A program made the translations under genes and the position numbers. 34,828 nucleotides of DNA, from assembly GCA_019239965.1 (NCBI GenBank), contig JAFAZC010000109.1, positions 1 through 34,828 of the forward strand, given 5' to 3'. The DNA comes from Kutzneria sp. (GTDB taxonomy: Bacteria; Actinomycetota; Actinomycetes; Mycobacteriales; Pseudonocardiaceae). Shown here piece after piece: positions 8,931 to 16,965 of the stretch (position 1 is the stretch's first letter; each line of letters opens with the position of its first letter). The notes beneath the pieces were generated by a model. The model worked only from the letters and a program-made list of their open reading frames with translations, was not told the origin of the DNA and did no database searches.

Positions 8931-11306
8931 GTGCTGCTCGACCATGTGCTGGCAGTCGTGTCGCCCGATGAATCTCCCGTGACGCACGTCACCGACCAGC
9001 CAGAACGGCTCGGACGGCCCGCGAGTTGGCCGGCATGGGCCGCGCCGGAGTTGGTCACGGCTCTGCGAGGGACCGGAGTGCGGCAGCCATGGAGCCACCA
9101 GGTCGAGGCGGCCGAGATGGCCTGGGCCGGCCACCACGTGGTGATCGCGACCGGCACGGCTTCGGGAAAGTCGCTGGGTTACCAGCTTCCGGTGCTCTCC
9201 CGGCTGCTGCGCCAGCCACGCTCGACCGCGCTCTACCTGGCACCGACCAAGGCGCTCGGCGCCGACCAGCTGCGGTCGGTCCGCGCCCTCGGGATCGACG
9301 ACGTGCGACCGGCCTCCTTCGACGGCGACACCCCCCTCGCCGAACGAGACTGGGCACGGTCACACGCCCGCTGGCTGTTCACCAATCCCGACATGCTGCA
9401 CTGCGGCATACTGCCGACACACGCCCGCTGGTCGCTGTTCTTCCGGCGTCTTTGTTTCGTGGTTGTCGACGAATGCCATGCCTACCGCGGTGTGTTCGGC
9501 TCACACGTCGCCCTGCTGCTACGACGACTGCGCCGGATCGCCGCCAAATACGGCGCGTCACCCGTCTTCATTCTCGCCTCGGCGACCGTGGCCGAACCGG
9601 CCGTCGCCGCACGACGGCTCTCAAGCGTGGACTGCGTGGCGATCACTGAGGACGGCTCCCCACGTGGTGCGCGCACCCTGGCGCTGTGGGAGCCTCCGCT
9701 GCAGCAGGAGTCTGTCGGCGAGCAGGGTGCGCCGGTCAGACGCTCGGCGGGTGCCGAGGCCGCGCGGATTCTCGCCGGTCTCGTTGGAGCACGGGCCCGC
9801 ACACTGGCGTTCGTCCGGTCGCGACGAGGTGCCGAGCTGACCGCCCTTGCCGCCCGCCGAACCCTGTCTGAGTCCGGCTGTTCGGGGGCCGACCGGATCG
9901 CCGCCTATCGGGCAGGCTTCCTTCCGGAGGAGAGGCGGGCTCTCGAGCAGAGCCTGAACAGCGGCGACCTGCTCGGCGTCGCCACCACGAATGCTCTTGA
10001 GCTCGGTGTGGACATCGCCGGCCTCGACGCCGTGGTGGTGGCGGGCTACCCGGGCACGCTGGCCTCGTTCTGGCAGCAGGCGGGCCGGGCGGGTCGTGCC
10101 GGCAGCGGGTCGCTCGTGATTTTCGTGGCCTCCGATGACCCCCTGGACACCTACCTCGTTCACCACCCGGCCGCGGTGCTCGACAGACCCGTCGAGACCA
10201 CGGTGCTCGATCCGACTAACCCCTATGTGCTCGCACCGCAGCTGGCCTGCGCCGCGGCGGAGTTACCGATCACCCCGAGGTGTCTGGAGACGCTCGGCGG
10301 CGACATCGCGGCGTCGGTACTCGACGATTTGGTCTCGGACAACGCGCTGAAACGGAGACCGACAGGGTGGTACTGGGCCTCGGCCACCCGGCCGCACGGC
10401 CAGGTCGACATCCGTGGATCCGGCGGCGACCAGGTCGTGGTCGTCGAGGGGGACTCGGGACGGATGCTGGGGACCGTGGATGCGGCATCCGCATGCCGGA
10501 CAGTTCACCCTGGAGCGCTGTATCTGCACCAGGGCAGGTCGTACGTGGTTGACACGCTTGATCTCGACGACGGCCTAGCCCTTGTGCACAACGAGGATCC
10601 GGAATGGACCACCCAGCCGAGGACGGTCGTTGACATCTCGGTGGTGGGACTCATCCAGGAACGACGGTTCGACACCCGCGTAGCCGTGTGTTTGGGCGAG
10701 GTGGACGTGACGTCACAGGTCGTCGGCTACCTGCGCACATCCCTGTCGGGCCGGATACTGGACCAGGTGGCGCTCGACCTTCCGGCGCAGAGGCTGCGGA
10801 CCAGAGCGGTCTGGTACACGGCCGGCGACGAGCTGCTGACCGGCAGTGCGCCGGGGGGCGCCGGTCTCGCTCCGGCACGCATCCCCGGCGCTCTGCACGG
10901 TGCCGAACACGCGGCGATCGGCCTGCTACCGCTGTTCGCGACCTGTGATCGATGGGACATCGGCGGCGTCTCGACCGCTCTGCACGCCGACACCGGGGAG
11001 GCAACGGTGTTCGTGCACGACGGTCATCCCGGGGGAGCCGGTTTCGCCGACCGCGGCTTTGCCGCGCTGGTCCCATGGCTGGTCGCTACTCGGGAGGCGA
11101 TCTCCTCTTGTGAGTGTTCGGCTGGATGCCCGTCCTGCGTTCAGTCGCCCAAGTGCGGGAATGGCAACGAACCACTGGACAAGCATGGTGCGGTAGCCGT
11201 GGTGGACTCCGTGCTCGGGGTCATCGACAGCGGGAGGCAGTCCCACGAAATCCATCACGGCCGGCTCGGTGGTCAGGACAAGCGGTCGGAGGAGACCAGC
11301 CGCTGA
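8931..11306 (+). CDS. DECH-box helicase with DUF1998 zinc domain (MrfA/Rv3649-like)
   Basis: A superfamily 2 helicase of about 791 residues. Motif I is ATGTASGKS at 73-81, motif II DECH at 180-183, motif III SAT at 217-219, and motif VI (QQAGRAGR) lies near residue 382. The C-terminal DUF1998 region carries a Cys cluster, C-x-C-x3-C-x2-C-x5-C, close to the end. This layout matches B. subtilis MrfA, which acts in mitomycin lesion repair, and M. tuberculosis Rv3649. I chose GTG 8931 because family members start near LLDH..VTHV and residues upstream look non-coding; GTG 8895 is an alternative. It converges with the primase-like gene, overlapping it by 34 bp. Synteny with the Tad locus is typical of actinobacteria. 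A DNA repair role is inferred from the family. Confidence 0.93.
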   Translation: MLLDHVLAVVSPDESPVTHVTDQPERLGRPASWPAWAAPELVTALRGTGVRQPWSHQVEAAEMAWAGHHVVIATGTASGKSLGYQLPVLSRLLRQPRSTALYLAPTKALGADQLRSVRALGIDDVRPASFDGDTPLAERDWARSHARWLFTNPDMLHCGILPTHARWSLFFRRLCFVVVDECHAYRGVFGSHVALLLRRLRRIAAKYGASPVFILASATVAEPAVAARRLSSVDCVAITEDGSPRGARTLALWEPPLQQESVGEQGAPVRRSAGAEAARILAGLVGARARTLAFVRSRRGAELTALAARRTLSESGCSGADRIAAYRAGFLPEERRALEQSLNSGDLLGVATTNALELGVDIAGLDAVVVAGYPGTLASFWQQAGRAGRAGSGSLVIFVASDDPLDTYLVHHPAAVLDRPVETTVLDPTNPYVLAPQLACAAAELPITPRCLETLGGDIAASVLDDLVSDNALKRRPTGWYWASATRPHGQVDIRGSGGDQVVVVEGDSGRMLGTVDAASACRTVHPGALYLHQGRSYVVDTLDLDDGLALVHNEDPEWTTQPRTVVDISVVGLIQERRFDTRVAVCLGEVDVTSQVVGYLRTSLSGRILDQVALDLPAQRLRTRAVWYTAGDELLTGSAPGGAGLAPARIPGALHGAEHAAIGLLPLFATCDRWDIGGVSTALHADTGEATVFVHDGHPGGAGFADRGFAALVPWLVATREAISSCECSAGCPSCVQSPKCGNGNEPLDKHGAVAVVDSVLGVIDSGRQSHEIHHGRLGGQDKRSEETSR

Positions 11307-11929
11307 GCACCGGCCAGTGCCGGCTCGTCGAGTTGCTCGCCCTGGCCACTGGGGAGCCGGGTGGCCTCGACAAGGGCCTCCTGGACGATGCCGGAAGCCG
11401 GCAACGTCCCGCCGCACACCTCGGGCTTGACCCTCCAGTGCACGACCCCGTGTTGGAAAGGAGTTGGCGGCAACGGGATCCAACTGTTGCTGCCGTGGAG
11501 CACGATGTCGCCGCGGCCACTCAACTCGGGGGCAAGCTCCCGACCGGATTCCGTGAGGAACAGCCACTGTCCGGTCGGCGTCGCAGCGATCGGAACCGGG
11601 ACGCCGGTCGCCCGCAGTACGGTGGCGACCCGACGGCCGAGATCCGCGGGCACCTCGATGGCGTCTACCACGTATCCGGTCGCCACCAGCAGACTGAATC
11701 GCTGGCCAGTCCACCAGGCAGCCACCTGCTCCGGCTTGGTGCCGATCCGGTCCGCCCAGTCATGATGTACGGGCACCGGACCTTCATCGACGACGCCGTC
11801 ACGACCGGACCAGTGTGAACCTGTCGGGTAGGTACCTGGCAGCACCGGCCATCCGCGCCACGCGAGGTTCATCGCCTCAGCACGCAGCTCGATGCGGAAC
11901 GCTCCGCGCCAGCTATCCGACCAGTCCAT
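11273..11929 (-). CDS. Bifunctional DNA primase/polymerase-like protein
   Basis: A 218-residue protein whose N-terminus (AEAMNLAWRGWPVLPGTYP) resembles the opening of archaeo-eukaryotic primase/polymerase (Prim-Pol) domains, where the cell's protein has an Ala-rich helix followed by GWPVFP. Further motifs are VPVPIAATPTGQWLF and ILVLHGSNSWIPLPPT, which fit the family's later strands. The usual acidic metal-binding pair is not obvious, so catalytic activity is doubtful. The start ATG 11929 is preceded by AGGCGACGAGAG. A longer frame back to 12079 is possible but its residues look less convincing. It ends inside the 3' end of the helicase gene (34-bp overlap), and this convergent pairing may link both to DNA maintenance. 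Similar stand-alone proteins are common in actinobacterial chromosomes but their role is not established. Confidence 0.65.
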   Translation of the reverse strand: MDWSDSWRGAFRIELRAEAMNLAWRGWPVLPGTYPTGSHWSGRDGVVDEGPVPVHHDWADRIGTKPEQVAAWWTGQRFSLLVATGYVVDAIEVPADLGRRVATVLRATGVPVPIAATPTGQWLFLTESGRELAPELSGRGDIVLHGSNSWIPLPPTPFQHGVVHWRVKPEVCGGTLPASGIVQEALVEATRLPSGQGEQLDEPALAGAQRLVSSDRLS

Positions 11930-12197
11930 CTCTCGTCGCCTCCACGCTTCATCAGATTGCTGAGGTCTTCCCGGGCATCGGTCCGGTGCCCACGAGACAC
12001 TCAACGGCATACCTGGCATGAGCTGTAACTCCTCGTCGGCAACTGGTAGGTATCGGACGGTGAACGAGAGGCGGTTCATCGAAGGGCCGAACGGCGGTTG
12101 TCAGTCAGCCGTCCTCCCATCGACCGCCCAGCGCCAACAATGACCGGCTGGGTGCCACTCACCGCACCCCACGAACCGCTTGTCGCACTCACGCGGG
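11930..12197. other. Intergenic region with no supported gene
   Basis: These 268 bp separate the primase-like gene from the last gene of the Tad locus. Possible N-terminal extension of the former (to 12079) lies here. I see no clear RNA gene or terminator. Confidence 0.4.
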
Positions 12198-12692
12198 TCA
12201 CCCGGCGCCGGACTCTTCAGCCGGGCCTGCCCGCGCGTGTGCGCTGGCAGTACCCGCCGCCGACAGCCAGTCCGGCGGCCGAACCGTCACCTCAACGAAG
12301 ACCTCCTGACCGCGCACCTGGCAGGCCGCCAGTCGGGCACCCGAGCGGTCCGCCACGCGATGGGCGCGCTGGCAGGCCTCGTCCGGCCCCGCCGCCACGG
12401 CCGCGGCGGCAGCCAGTGCCGACAGGTCGGCCACGTTGGCGGCACGGTGCCGGATCAGCATCGCCGCGCCGAGGTGAACGCCGAGCGCGGCGAGCGACAA
12501 CAACACCGCGATCGCCACAGCGGCAACGATCGTCGCCGCCCCCTCATCGCCACAACGGTTCGCCCCGGCGATACTGTCCACCGCCTCCGCTGGGACAAGC
12601 GCCAACGTCGCCTCGGTGGGACAGCGTGCTTCGGCGGGCACGTCGGCGGTGCCCGATGCCGCCTCCGCTGAGACGAACACGTCGGCGGTCAC
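12198..12692 (-). CDS. TadE-like protein of the helicase/secretion neighbourhood (Rv3654c-like)
   Basis: A 164-residue protein with one membrane segment at about 51-75 (GAATIVAAVAIAVLLSLAAL). Ahead of it is the DEGAAT/S motif typical of TadE-like minor pilins, after a 50-residue Ala/Glu-rich N-terminus that is unusually long. Following it is the helix HRAANVADLSALAAA, conserved in this group, which begins the extracellular part. The GTG start at 12692 overlaps the previous stop in a GTGA arrangement, so it is translationally coupled. An internal start near residue 48 would give a protein of more usual length. It is the last gene of the leftward Tad operon. It probably sits at the membrane as a pilus assembly or secretion partner; no experimental role is known to me. 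Confidence 0.8.
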   Translation of the reverse strand: MTADVFVSAEAASGTADVPAEARCPTEATLALVPAEAVDSIAGANRCGDEGAATIVAAVAIAVLLSLAALGVHLGAAMLIRHRAANVADLSALAAAAAVAAGPDEACQRAHRVADRSGARLAACQVRGQEVFVEVTVRPPDWLSAAGTASAHARAGPAEESGAG

Positions 12693-13033
12693 GCGAGGTC
12701 CGTTCCCGGTTCGAGCACCGAATACGCCTCGGCACGCAAGCGCAGCCCGGTCAGGAAGTCGCCGGGGGACGGGGCCGTGACCTCGACACGGACCTCGTCA
12801 CCGTCGACGCGCACTACCAGTCGCGCCCCACGTGGCGCCAATCGCCCGACAGCCTGCTCCGCCCGCTCCCGATCACCACGGGAGACCAGCCTCACGGCTT
12901 CGCGCGCCGCATCCGTACAGCGCAGATAGCCGATGACCGACGCGAGCCCGGCCACCGCAGTGGCGACGACGACGAGCACCGCGCAGAGCGCGATCGCGGC
13001 CTCGACGGTGACGGCACCGCGGTCAGTGCCCAC
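12689..13033 (-). CDS. TadE-family minor pilin-like protein
   Basis: A 114-residue protein with the motif DRGAVTVEAAIAL at 4-16 followed by a hydrophobic segment to about residue 35, which is the TadE signature: a prepilin-like cut next to Glu and one membrane helix. The rest is a small periplasmic or extracellular domain rich in Arg and Val. The start GTG 13033 is chosen because it places this motif at the N-terminus; the open frame continues upstream into sequence that codes the pilin in another frame. It overlaps the DUF4244 frame by about 140 bp, which is abnormal, and is coupled to the next gene by GTGA. Corresponds in order to Rv3655c. Confidence 0.8.
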   Translation of the reverse strand: MGTDRGAVTVEAAIALCAVLVVVATAVAGLASVIGYLRCTDAAREAVRLVSRGDRERAEQAVGRLAPRGARLVVRVDGDEVRVEVTAPSPGDFLTGLRLRAEAYSVLEPGTDLA

Positions 13034-13224
13034 CAGAGTGTCACCGACAGCGCCCGTTCGATCAGTCCGGTGAGCGCCGAAACCACGGAGGAGCCGGTCA
13101 CCACCGTGTAGAGAACGGCCGCCAACGCCGCCGCGGCAATGGTGCCGATGGCATATTCCGCGGTCGACATGCCCGTGTCGGATCGAATCACGGCACCGAA
13201 CCGGGCTATTCTGCGAAATCGCAT
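12892..13224 (-). CDS. DUF4244 Flp-type pilin, abnormal C-terminus
   Basis: The ATG at 13224 follows a clear ribosome site (GAGGAG, 6 bases away). The first 60 or so residues are a typical actinobacterial Flp-like pilin: a basic leader, then GMSTAEYAIGTIAAAALAA with the conserved Glu-Tyr pair that follows the prepilin cut, then a membrane helix ending near GLIERALS. Family members usually stop a few residues later. Here the frame has no stop there and continues as Ser/Arg-rich nonsense for about 40 residues inside the tadE gene, ending at 12892. A small indel near 13030 would explain it. It is the proposed major pilin of the locus, and the tail may stop it from packing. Confidence 0.7.
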   Translation of the reverse strand: MRFRRIARFGAVIRSDTGMSTAEYAIGTIAAAALAAVLYTVVTGSSVVSALTGLIERALSVTLWWALTAVPSPSRPRSRSARCSSSSPLRWPGSRRSSAICAVRMRRAKP

Positions 13225-13285
13225 TTCTTCTCCTCAACTGTCTTGGTCCGCACTATCTCGGTCCGCTGGTGCGCGACTTCCCGCG

Positions 13286-13998
13286 TCACCATGTGGCCAT
13301 CAGTCGCTCGGCCATGCCAACCACCACCGGCGCCACTCCAAGACACAGGAAGGCCGGCAGGAAACACAGGCCGAGAGGCCCGGCGATCAACACTCCAGCT
13401 CGCTGTGCCTTCGCTTCGGCTACGTCCGCGGCCGCCGATCTGATCTCATCGGCCAGCCCGGTGGCGACCCTGGCCAGTCCAGTGCCTGATCTCGCGGTTC
13501 GGCGTGCGCCTCGAGCCAGCGCGGCGGTGCACGGCTCCGCCAGCGCGGGTGCCCAAGCCTCAACCGGGTCCGCGCCGAGCGCCATGAGATCCGCCGACTT
13601 GAGCAACGCCTCCCTGCTGGGGCTCGGGGCACCGGCGGCAACCGCGTGGACCGCAGTGGGAACCGGCATGCCCGCGTTCAGGCAGGCGGCCAGCAGGTCC
13701 CAGGTCGCGGCCAGTGACAGGGGGTCGGGGTTTCGGCGCCTGCGGCGCCCGATCCACTGACGGCACCAGATCGCGACCGCCGCGGCGACCGCTCCGGCCA
13801 GCCAACCGAACAATGCGACCGAGAATCCGCTCAATACCACGACAAACAGCCAGAAAGCCCGGCGTGTCGCACGCTTCAGCGGAGTTGGCGGCGTGGAAGC
13901 TGAGCGGACGCGAACACAGGCCAGCCGAATCCGAGCCGGTGCGGTCCAGGCAACAGGATCAACGCCGCCGCGAACAGCAGGGCGGCAAGGGCGCTCAT
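13286..13998 (-). pseudogene. tadC: tadC-like type II secretion F-domain protein, frameshifted
   Basis: The expected start is ATG 13998, overlapping the tadB stop in an ATGA arrangement. It gives MSALAALLFAAALILLPGPH, a normal TadC N-terminal helix, but hits TGA at 13878-13876 after 40 residues. The rest of the protein is in the -1 frame, beginning near RATRRAFWLFVVVLSG and running through the F domain (NPDPLSLAATWDLLAACL, GLADEIRSAAADVAEAKAQ) to two C-terminal helices and a stop at 13286. No in-frame start serves the second part well and no slippery heptamer is evident. So one indel in about 13876-13910 separates them. TadC normally forms the inner-membrane platform with TadB. A sequencing error cannot be excluded. 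Confidence 0.75.
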
Positions 13999-14807
13999 GG
14001 TGACACCGCATGCTCGGTGAGCTTCGCGCTCCACAGGACACCGCCACAGATCAGTGCCGCACCGATCACCAATAGCGTCTGGCCGATCACCGTGTTGGCA
14101 AGGACATGCATTGGTCGTGCGTCGATCGCCTCCCCGAGCAACACACCCAACTCCGGCAGCACCGCGAGTACCGCGGCGCTCGCTCTCGGGCCAGCCATTC
14201 TCGCGTTGACCTGCATGGTGAACCGGTGTCGTTGCTCAAGGTCCCGGCGCACGGCGTCGAGCAGCTCGGCGAGCGGCACACCGTGGCCGGCGGCAAGCCG
14301 CCACGCATGTCCCACCTGGCGGAGGATGTCGCGCAGGAATGGCTCCTGTTTAGCGCCGACGAGCAGAACGCGGTTGACGTCCCCACCGAGTCTCGCGGCC
14401 GACGCGACGGCGGTCATGGCTCTCGCGGCCGACGGTTCAGCGTCGGCCGCCGCACGTTCGGCCGCGGCCGCGGGATGGGCACCAATTCTCAGCTCGGCCA
14501 TGAGAGCACCGAGCGCACCGACCATCCCCTCGGTGATCCGCTTCCGCCGTCGAACAAGCCGGCGCGAGGACCAGCGCCGCAGGCAGGTCACGCAGAGCAC
14601 CGCGTTCGCGACGGCGCCGCCGGGACCCAAGACCGACCACCCGACGCAGGCGCCGAGAACGGCCGACACAACGCTGCCAGGCAGCGGCACGGCTGGCCGT
14701 CGACATGCCGGCTCGACCGGCGCCAGCACACGGAGTCGATGCGGCGCGGGATACGCGGGCCACAGCAGCACCGCCGCGGCGAGCAGGCACGCGCAGACAC
14801 TCAACAT
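13995..14807 (-). CDS. tadB: TadB-like type II secretion F-domain protein
   Basis: A 270-residue membrane protein of the Flp/Tad pilus platform. The N-terminal helix (VCACLLAAAVLLWPAYPAP) and a second helix pair near residues 50-75 precede the cytoplasmic F domain at roughly 85-220, with the family's AHPAAAAERAA and GVPLAELLDAVRRDLEQRH. The C-terminal pair of helices (HVLANTVIGQTLLVIGAAL) closes it. ATG 14807 was preferred to GTG 14813 because GGGGGGAAGA then lies at normal spacing. The start overlaps the tadA stop and the end overlaps the tadC start, so all three were coupled. It looks intact, but its motor gene is cut, so it is probably non-functional unless the element excises. Confidence 0.87.
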   Translation of the reverse strand: MLSVCACLLAAAVLLWPAYPAPHRLRVLAPVEPACRRPAVPLPGSVVSAVLGACVGWSVLGPGGAVANAVLCVTCLRRWSSRRLVRRRKRITEGMVGALGALMAELRIGAHPAAAAERAAADAEPSAARAMTAVASAARLGGDVNRVLLVGAKQEPFLRDILRQVGHAWRLAAGHGVPLAELLDAVRRDLEQRHRFTMQVNARMAGPRASAAVLAVLPELGVLLGEAIDARPMHVLANTVIGQTLLVIGAALICGGVLWSAKLTEHAVSP

Positions 14808-15370
14808 GACCACTCTTCCCCCCTCTCGGCAAGCAGATGTGACAGCATCGGCCAGCCGTCCAGCCGCTCTCCCAGTCGCCAGGCCGAACGCACGATCACC
14901 TCGCCTCGCGACCGGCCGAGCACGGCGATCTCGACAAGCCTGCGTACGCCGTCCCGTCCCCTGCGCATGTGCAACACGATCTGGACGGCCGCGGCAAGCT
15001 GACTGTGCAGTGCCGCTCTGGGCATTCCGCCGAGCGCGGCAAGCGCCTCCATGCGTGCGGGCACCTCCGTCGGCGAGTTGGCGTGCAGCGTGCCCGCACC
15101 CCCGTCATGTCCAGTGTTCAGCGCGGCGAGTAGTTCACTGACCTCGGCGCCCCTGACCTCGCCGACCACAATTCGGTCAGGCCTCATCCGCAACGCCTGT
15201 CGGACGAGTTCGCGTACGGTCACCTCACCCGCGCCCTCGACATTGGGCGGCCTGGCGACCAACCGGACGAACTGCGGGTGATCTGGCTGAAGCTCGCCGG
15301 CGTCCTCGACACACACCACACGCTCCGTCGCCGGCACAACACCGAGCAGCGCGGCGAGAAGGGTGGTCTT
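14801..15370 (-). pseudogene. tadA: tadA-type pilus ATPase, 5' part removed by element insertion
   Basis: The C-terminal 190 residues of a CpaF/TadA secretion ATPase. They begin exactly at the Walker A lysine (KTTLLAALLGVVP), then show the Asp box (CVEDAGELQP), Walker B (RIVVGEVRGAE) and the His box (GHDGGAGTLHANS). All downstream motifs are intact to the stop at 14801. The residues before Lys are CPSPKIA instead of the GGTGxG of the family. Bases right of 15370 therefore belong to the inserted element. The hybrid frame could start at an element GTG (15394) but would lack the N-terminal domain and the P-loop glycines. The missing 5' part should lie past the far end of the element. TadA would normally power pilus assembly. 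Confidence 0.93.
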
Positions 15371-15580
15371 CGCGATCTTTGGTGAAGGACACACCTAGTA
15401 GACGGCCCCGGTCGGTGACGCCATCACCGCACCAGGGCCTCGACCGGACAGCGAGGGTCCGACCGTGGCTCAGAATCCTGCCACCCCTGACACTCCAGAG
15501 GGGTGCTTCCTTCCCAATTCCACCCACTCGGCACCAATGCAGGCCGACGGTTTGGCGTGCGTGATGTGCGGTGATGGCCA
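15371..15580. other. Left attachment junction (attL) and element leader region
   Basis: Chromosomal coding of tadA is recognisable up to the AAG Lys codon (plus 15368-15370). The next codons, GCG and ATC, no longer match the family, so the crossover lies within a few bases of 15370. The bases to 15580 hold no gene, apart from a weak 7-bp hairpin (CACCCCT/AGGGGTG, about 15480-15506). They probably contain half of the integrase binding site and a promoter for the gene at 15581. The core cannot be fixed without attR. Confidence 0.75.
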
Positions 15581-16624
15581 GTGAGCATCTCCGAGTTCAC
15601 AGCCGGTCTCCGGCACGGTGAACTGGCCTCAAGCAACTTCACCATCGTGGCTAACTCAGTCGCTCGTGACAGGAACCTGTCCTACGCGGCCAAAGGCTTG
15701 TTTCTGAACCTGGTCAGCCACGCGGCGAATTTCAGGATCACCGAAGAGTTCCTGGCCTCCCAGTCCACCGACGGTCTCAAGACCGTGCGGCGGTTGCTCG
15801 GTGAGCTGCGCGCGGCTGGCTACGTCTACCGCGGCGAGCGTTCTCGGTATCCGAAGGGCACCCGCAACGCTGTCGGCAAGGACATCTCCGGCGCACTCGG
15901 CCCGTACACGTGGTACGTCACGGACAAGCCTGAGGAGATCGCCATCATCCTCGCCCGATACGCGACCGAAACCGCAGGTCGTGACAACGTGCCATCCGGG
16001 GACGTAGCCGCGACGTCGCTGTCAGACACAGACCCGGACGACGGTGGACTACCTCCCGTTTGGGCCGGTAGTTCTGACCAGCGAGAACAGGGTGTTTCCG
16101 CAGGTGAAGACAACCGGCCCGAACCTACCGGAGGTTCCGGGAGGTCTATAGAAGACCAATTCAAGAAGAACATGAAGAAGAACAGCGGGGGCGCAGTCGC
16201 GCGCCCCCGGACCCCCGCGACCCGAAAACTCCTGCCGGACTCTGCGGGTGGTTGCGGAGAACTCGAGTTGGGAGGTGACCCATCTGACGCGCGCATGGAG
16301 CAGGAACCACGCGTACGCGAGGAAGCCAACCAAGCCGAGGAAGTGCCGGCCAAGACCATCGTCGGCGGTCAGAATCCGTGGGCTGTCTGGGACGCTGCGG
16401 ACCTGCTTGATGAGCTAGCCAGAGTCTGCATTCAACTCGACGGGGCCACTGGCAAGGACGCGTTTGACGTCGCTAGGCGGATGGCGGCACTACGTGCTGA
16501 GTGCCGACGGCGGGAGTTGTCCCCTGCCGTGATCGGGGCCGCCGAGCTTGGCCTGCGTGAGCTCGATGGTGGCTCCCAGCCGCCCACTGCGGCCCTAGTC
16601 GGCGGCGCGGGTGATGCCCGGTGA
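15581..16624 (+). CDS. Helix-turn-helix protein, first gene of the transfer side
   Basis: A 347-residue protein starting at GTG 15581. Residues about 20-110 form a winged-helix domain of the kind seen at the N-terminus of replication and mobile-element regulators: LSYAAKGLFLNLVSHAANF, then TVRRLLGELRAAGYVYRGE as recognition helix and wing. The centre (about 130-250) is low-complexity and charged with no fold I can name. The C-terminus (WAVWDAADLLDELARVCIQ onward) is a short helical region. It probably binds DNA at the element's left end or controls the transfer genes. Proteins with this architecture are frequent in actinomycete elements but no function is established. A start site SD is weak. 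The stop overlaps no gene. Confidence 0.8.
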   Translation: MSISEFTAGLRHGELASSNFTIVANSVARDRNLSYAAKGLFLNLVSHAANFRITEEFLASQSTDGLKTVRRLLGELRAAGYVYRGERSRYPKGTRNAVGKDISGALGPYTWYVTDKPEEIAIILARYATETAGRDNVPSGDVAATSLSDTDPDDGGLPPVWAGSSDQREQGVSAGEDNRPEPTGGSGRSIEDQFKKNMKKNSGGAVARPRTPATRKLLPDSAGGCGELELGGDPSDARMEQEPRVREEANQAEEVPAKTIVGGQNPWAVWDAADLLDELARVCIQLDGATGKDAFDVARRMAALRAECRRRELSPAVIGAAELGLRELDGGSQPPTAALVGGAGDAR

Positions 16625-16659
16625 GCAGAACCGTTGCGATGTTGAGCGGCAACCTGGCC

Positions 16660-16857
16660 TCAGTCCGCGCTGGGCGGATCCTCAAAGGTGGGTCGTTTGG
16701 GCAGCTTGGCTCCTGGCTCGCGCAGGTACCACGCCAGCAGGGCGTTGATGATTTCCGATCGGTTCTTGCCGACGGACGTCGAGGCGTGGCCTGCCGCTAT
16801 CCAGCGGTGGTCAGGAACACGGATAGCGCGCTGCGGCGTCTTGGGTTGGTCCGGCAC
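16660..16857 (-). CDS. Ribbon-helix-helix-type repressor candidate
   Basis: A 65-residue protein, antisense to a spurious frame on the plus strand. The motif RAIRVPDHRW (a beta strand) followed by VGKNRSEIINALLAWYLRE (two helices) fits the CopG/Arc ribbon-helix-helix fold, which binds DNA as a dimer. It is divergently transcribed from the gene at 16966, and the 108 bp between them holds a perfect 14-bp inverted repeat plus a half site. This pairing strongly suggests that it represses its own and the transfer promoter. An ATG at 16857 starts it and the tail is proline-rich. It could alternatively be an antitoxin-like protein, but no toxin is adjacent. Confidence 0.75.
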   Translation of the reverse strand: MPDQPKTPQRAIRVPDHRWIAAGHASTSVGKNRSEIINALLAWYLREPGAKLPKRPTFEDPPSAD

Positions 16858-16875
16858 AGCTCAACGATAATGCCC

Positions 16876-16944
16876 GTCTATACACCGCGTCTAGTATCAA
16901 CTCTTGCGGTGTCTATACACCCGATGCTACGGTGTATAGACACC
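16876..16944. promoter_or_regulatory. Inverted-repeat operator in the divergent promoter region
   Basis: GGTGTCTATACACC (16908-16921) and its exact reverse complement GGTGTATAGACACC (16931-16944) are 9 bp apart. A third copy, GTCTATACACC, is at 16876-16886. Each unit is itself nearly palindromic. The stretch is much richer in A and T than its surroundings, as promoters are here. Likely target of the ribbon-helix-helix protein. Confidence 0.85.
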
Positions 16945-16965
16945 TCGTCGAAGGGGCCAGTACAG

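Noticed and set aside
16621-16965. N-terminal extension of the 16966 gene back to GTG 16621
   Set aside because: It would cross the inverted-repeat operator and the antisense ribbon-helix-helix gene; ATG 16966 has a good ribosome site.
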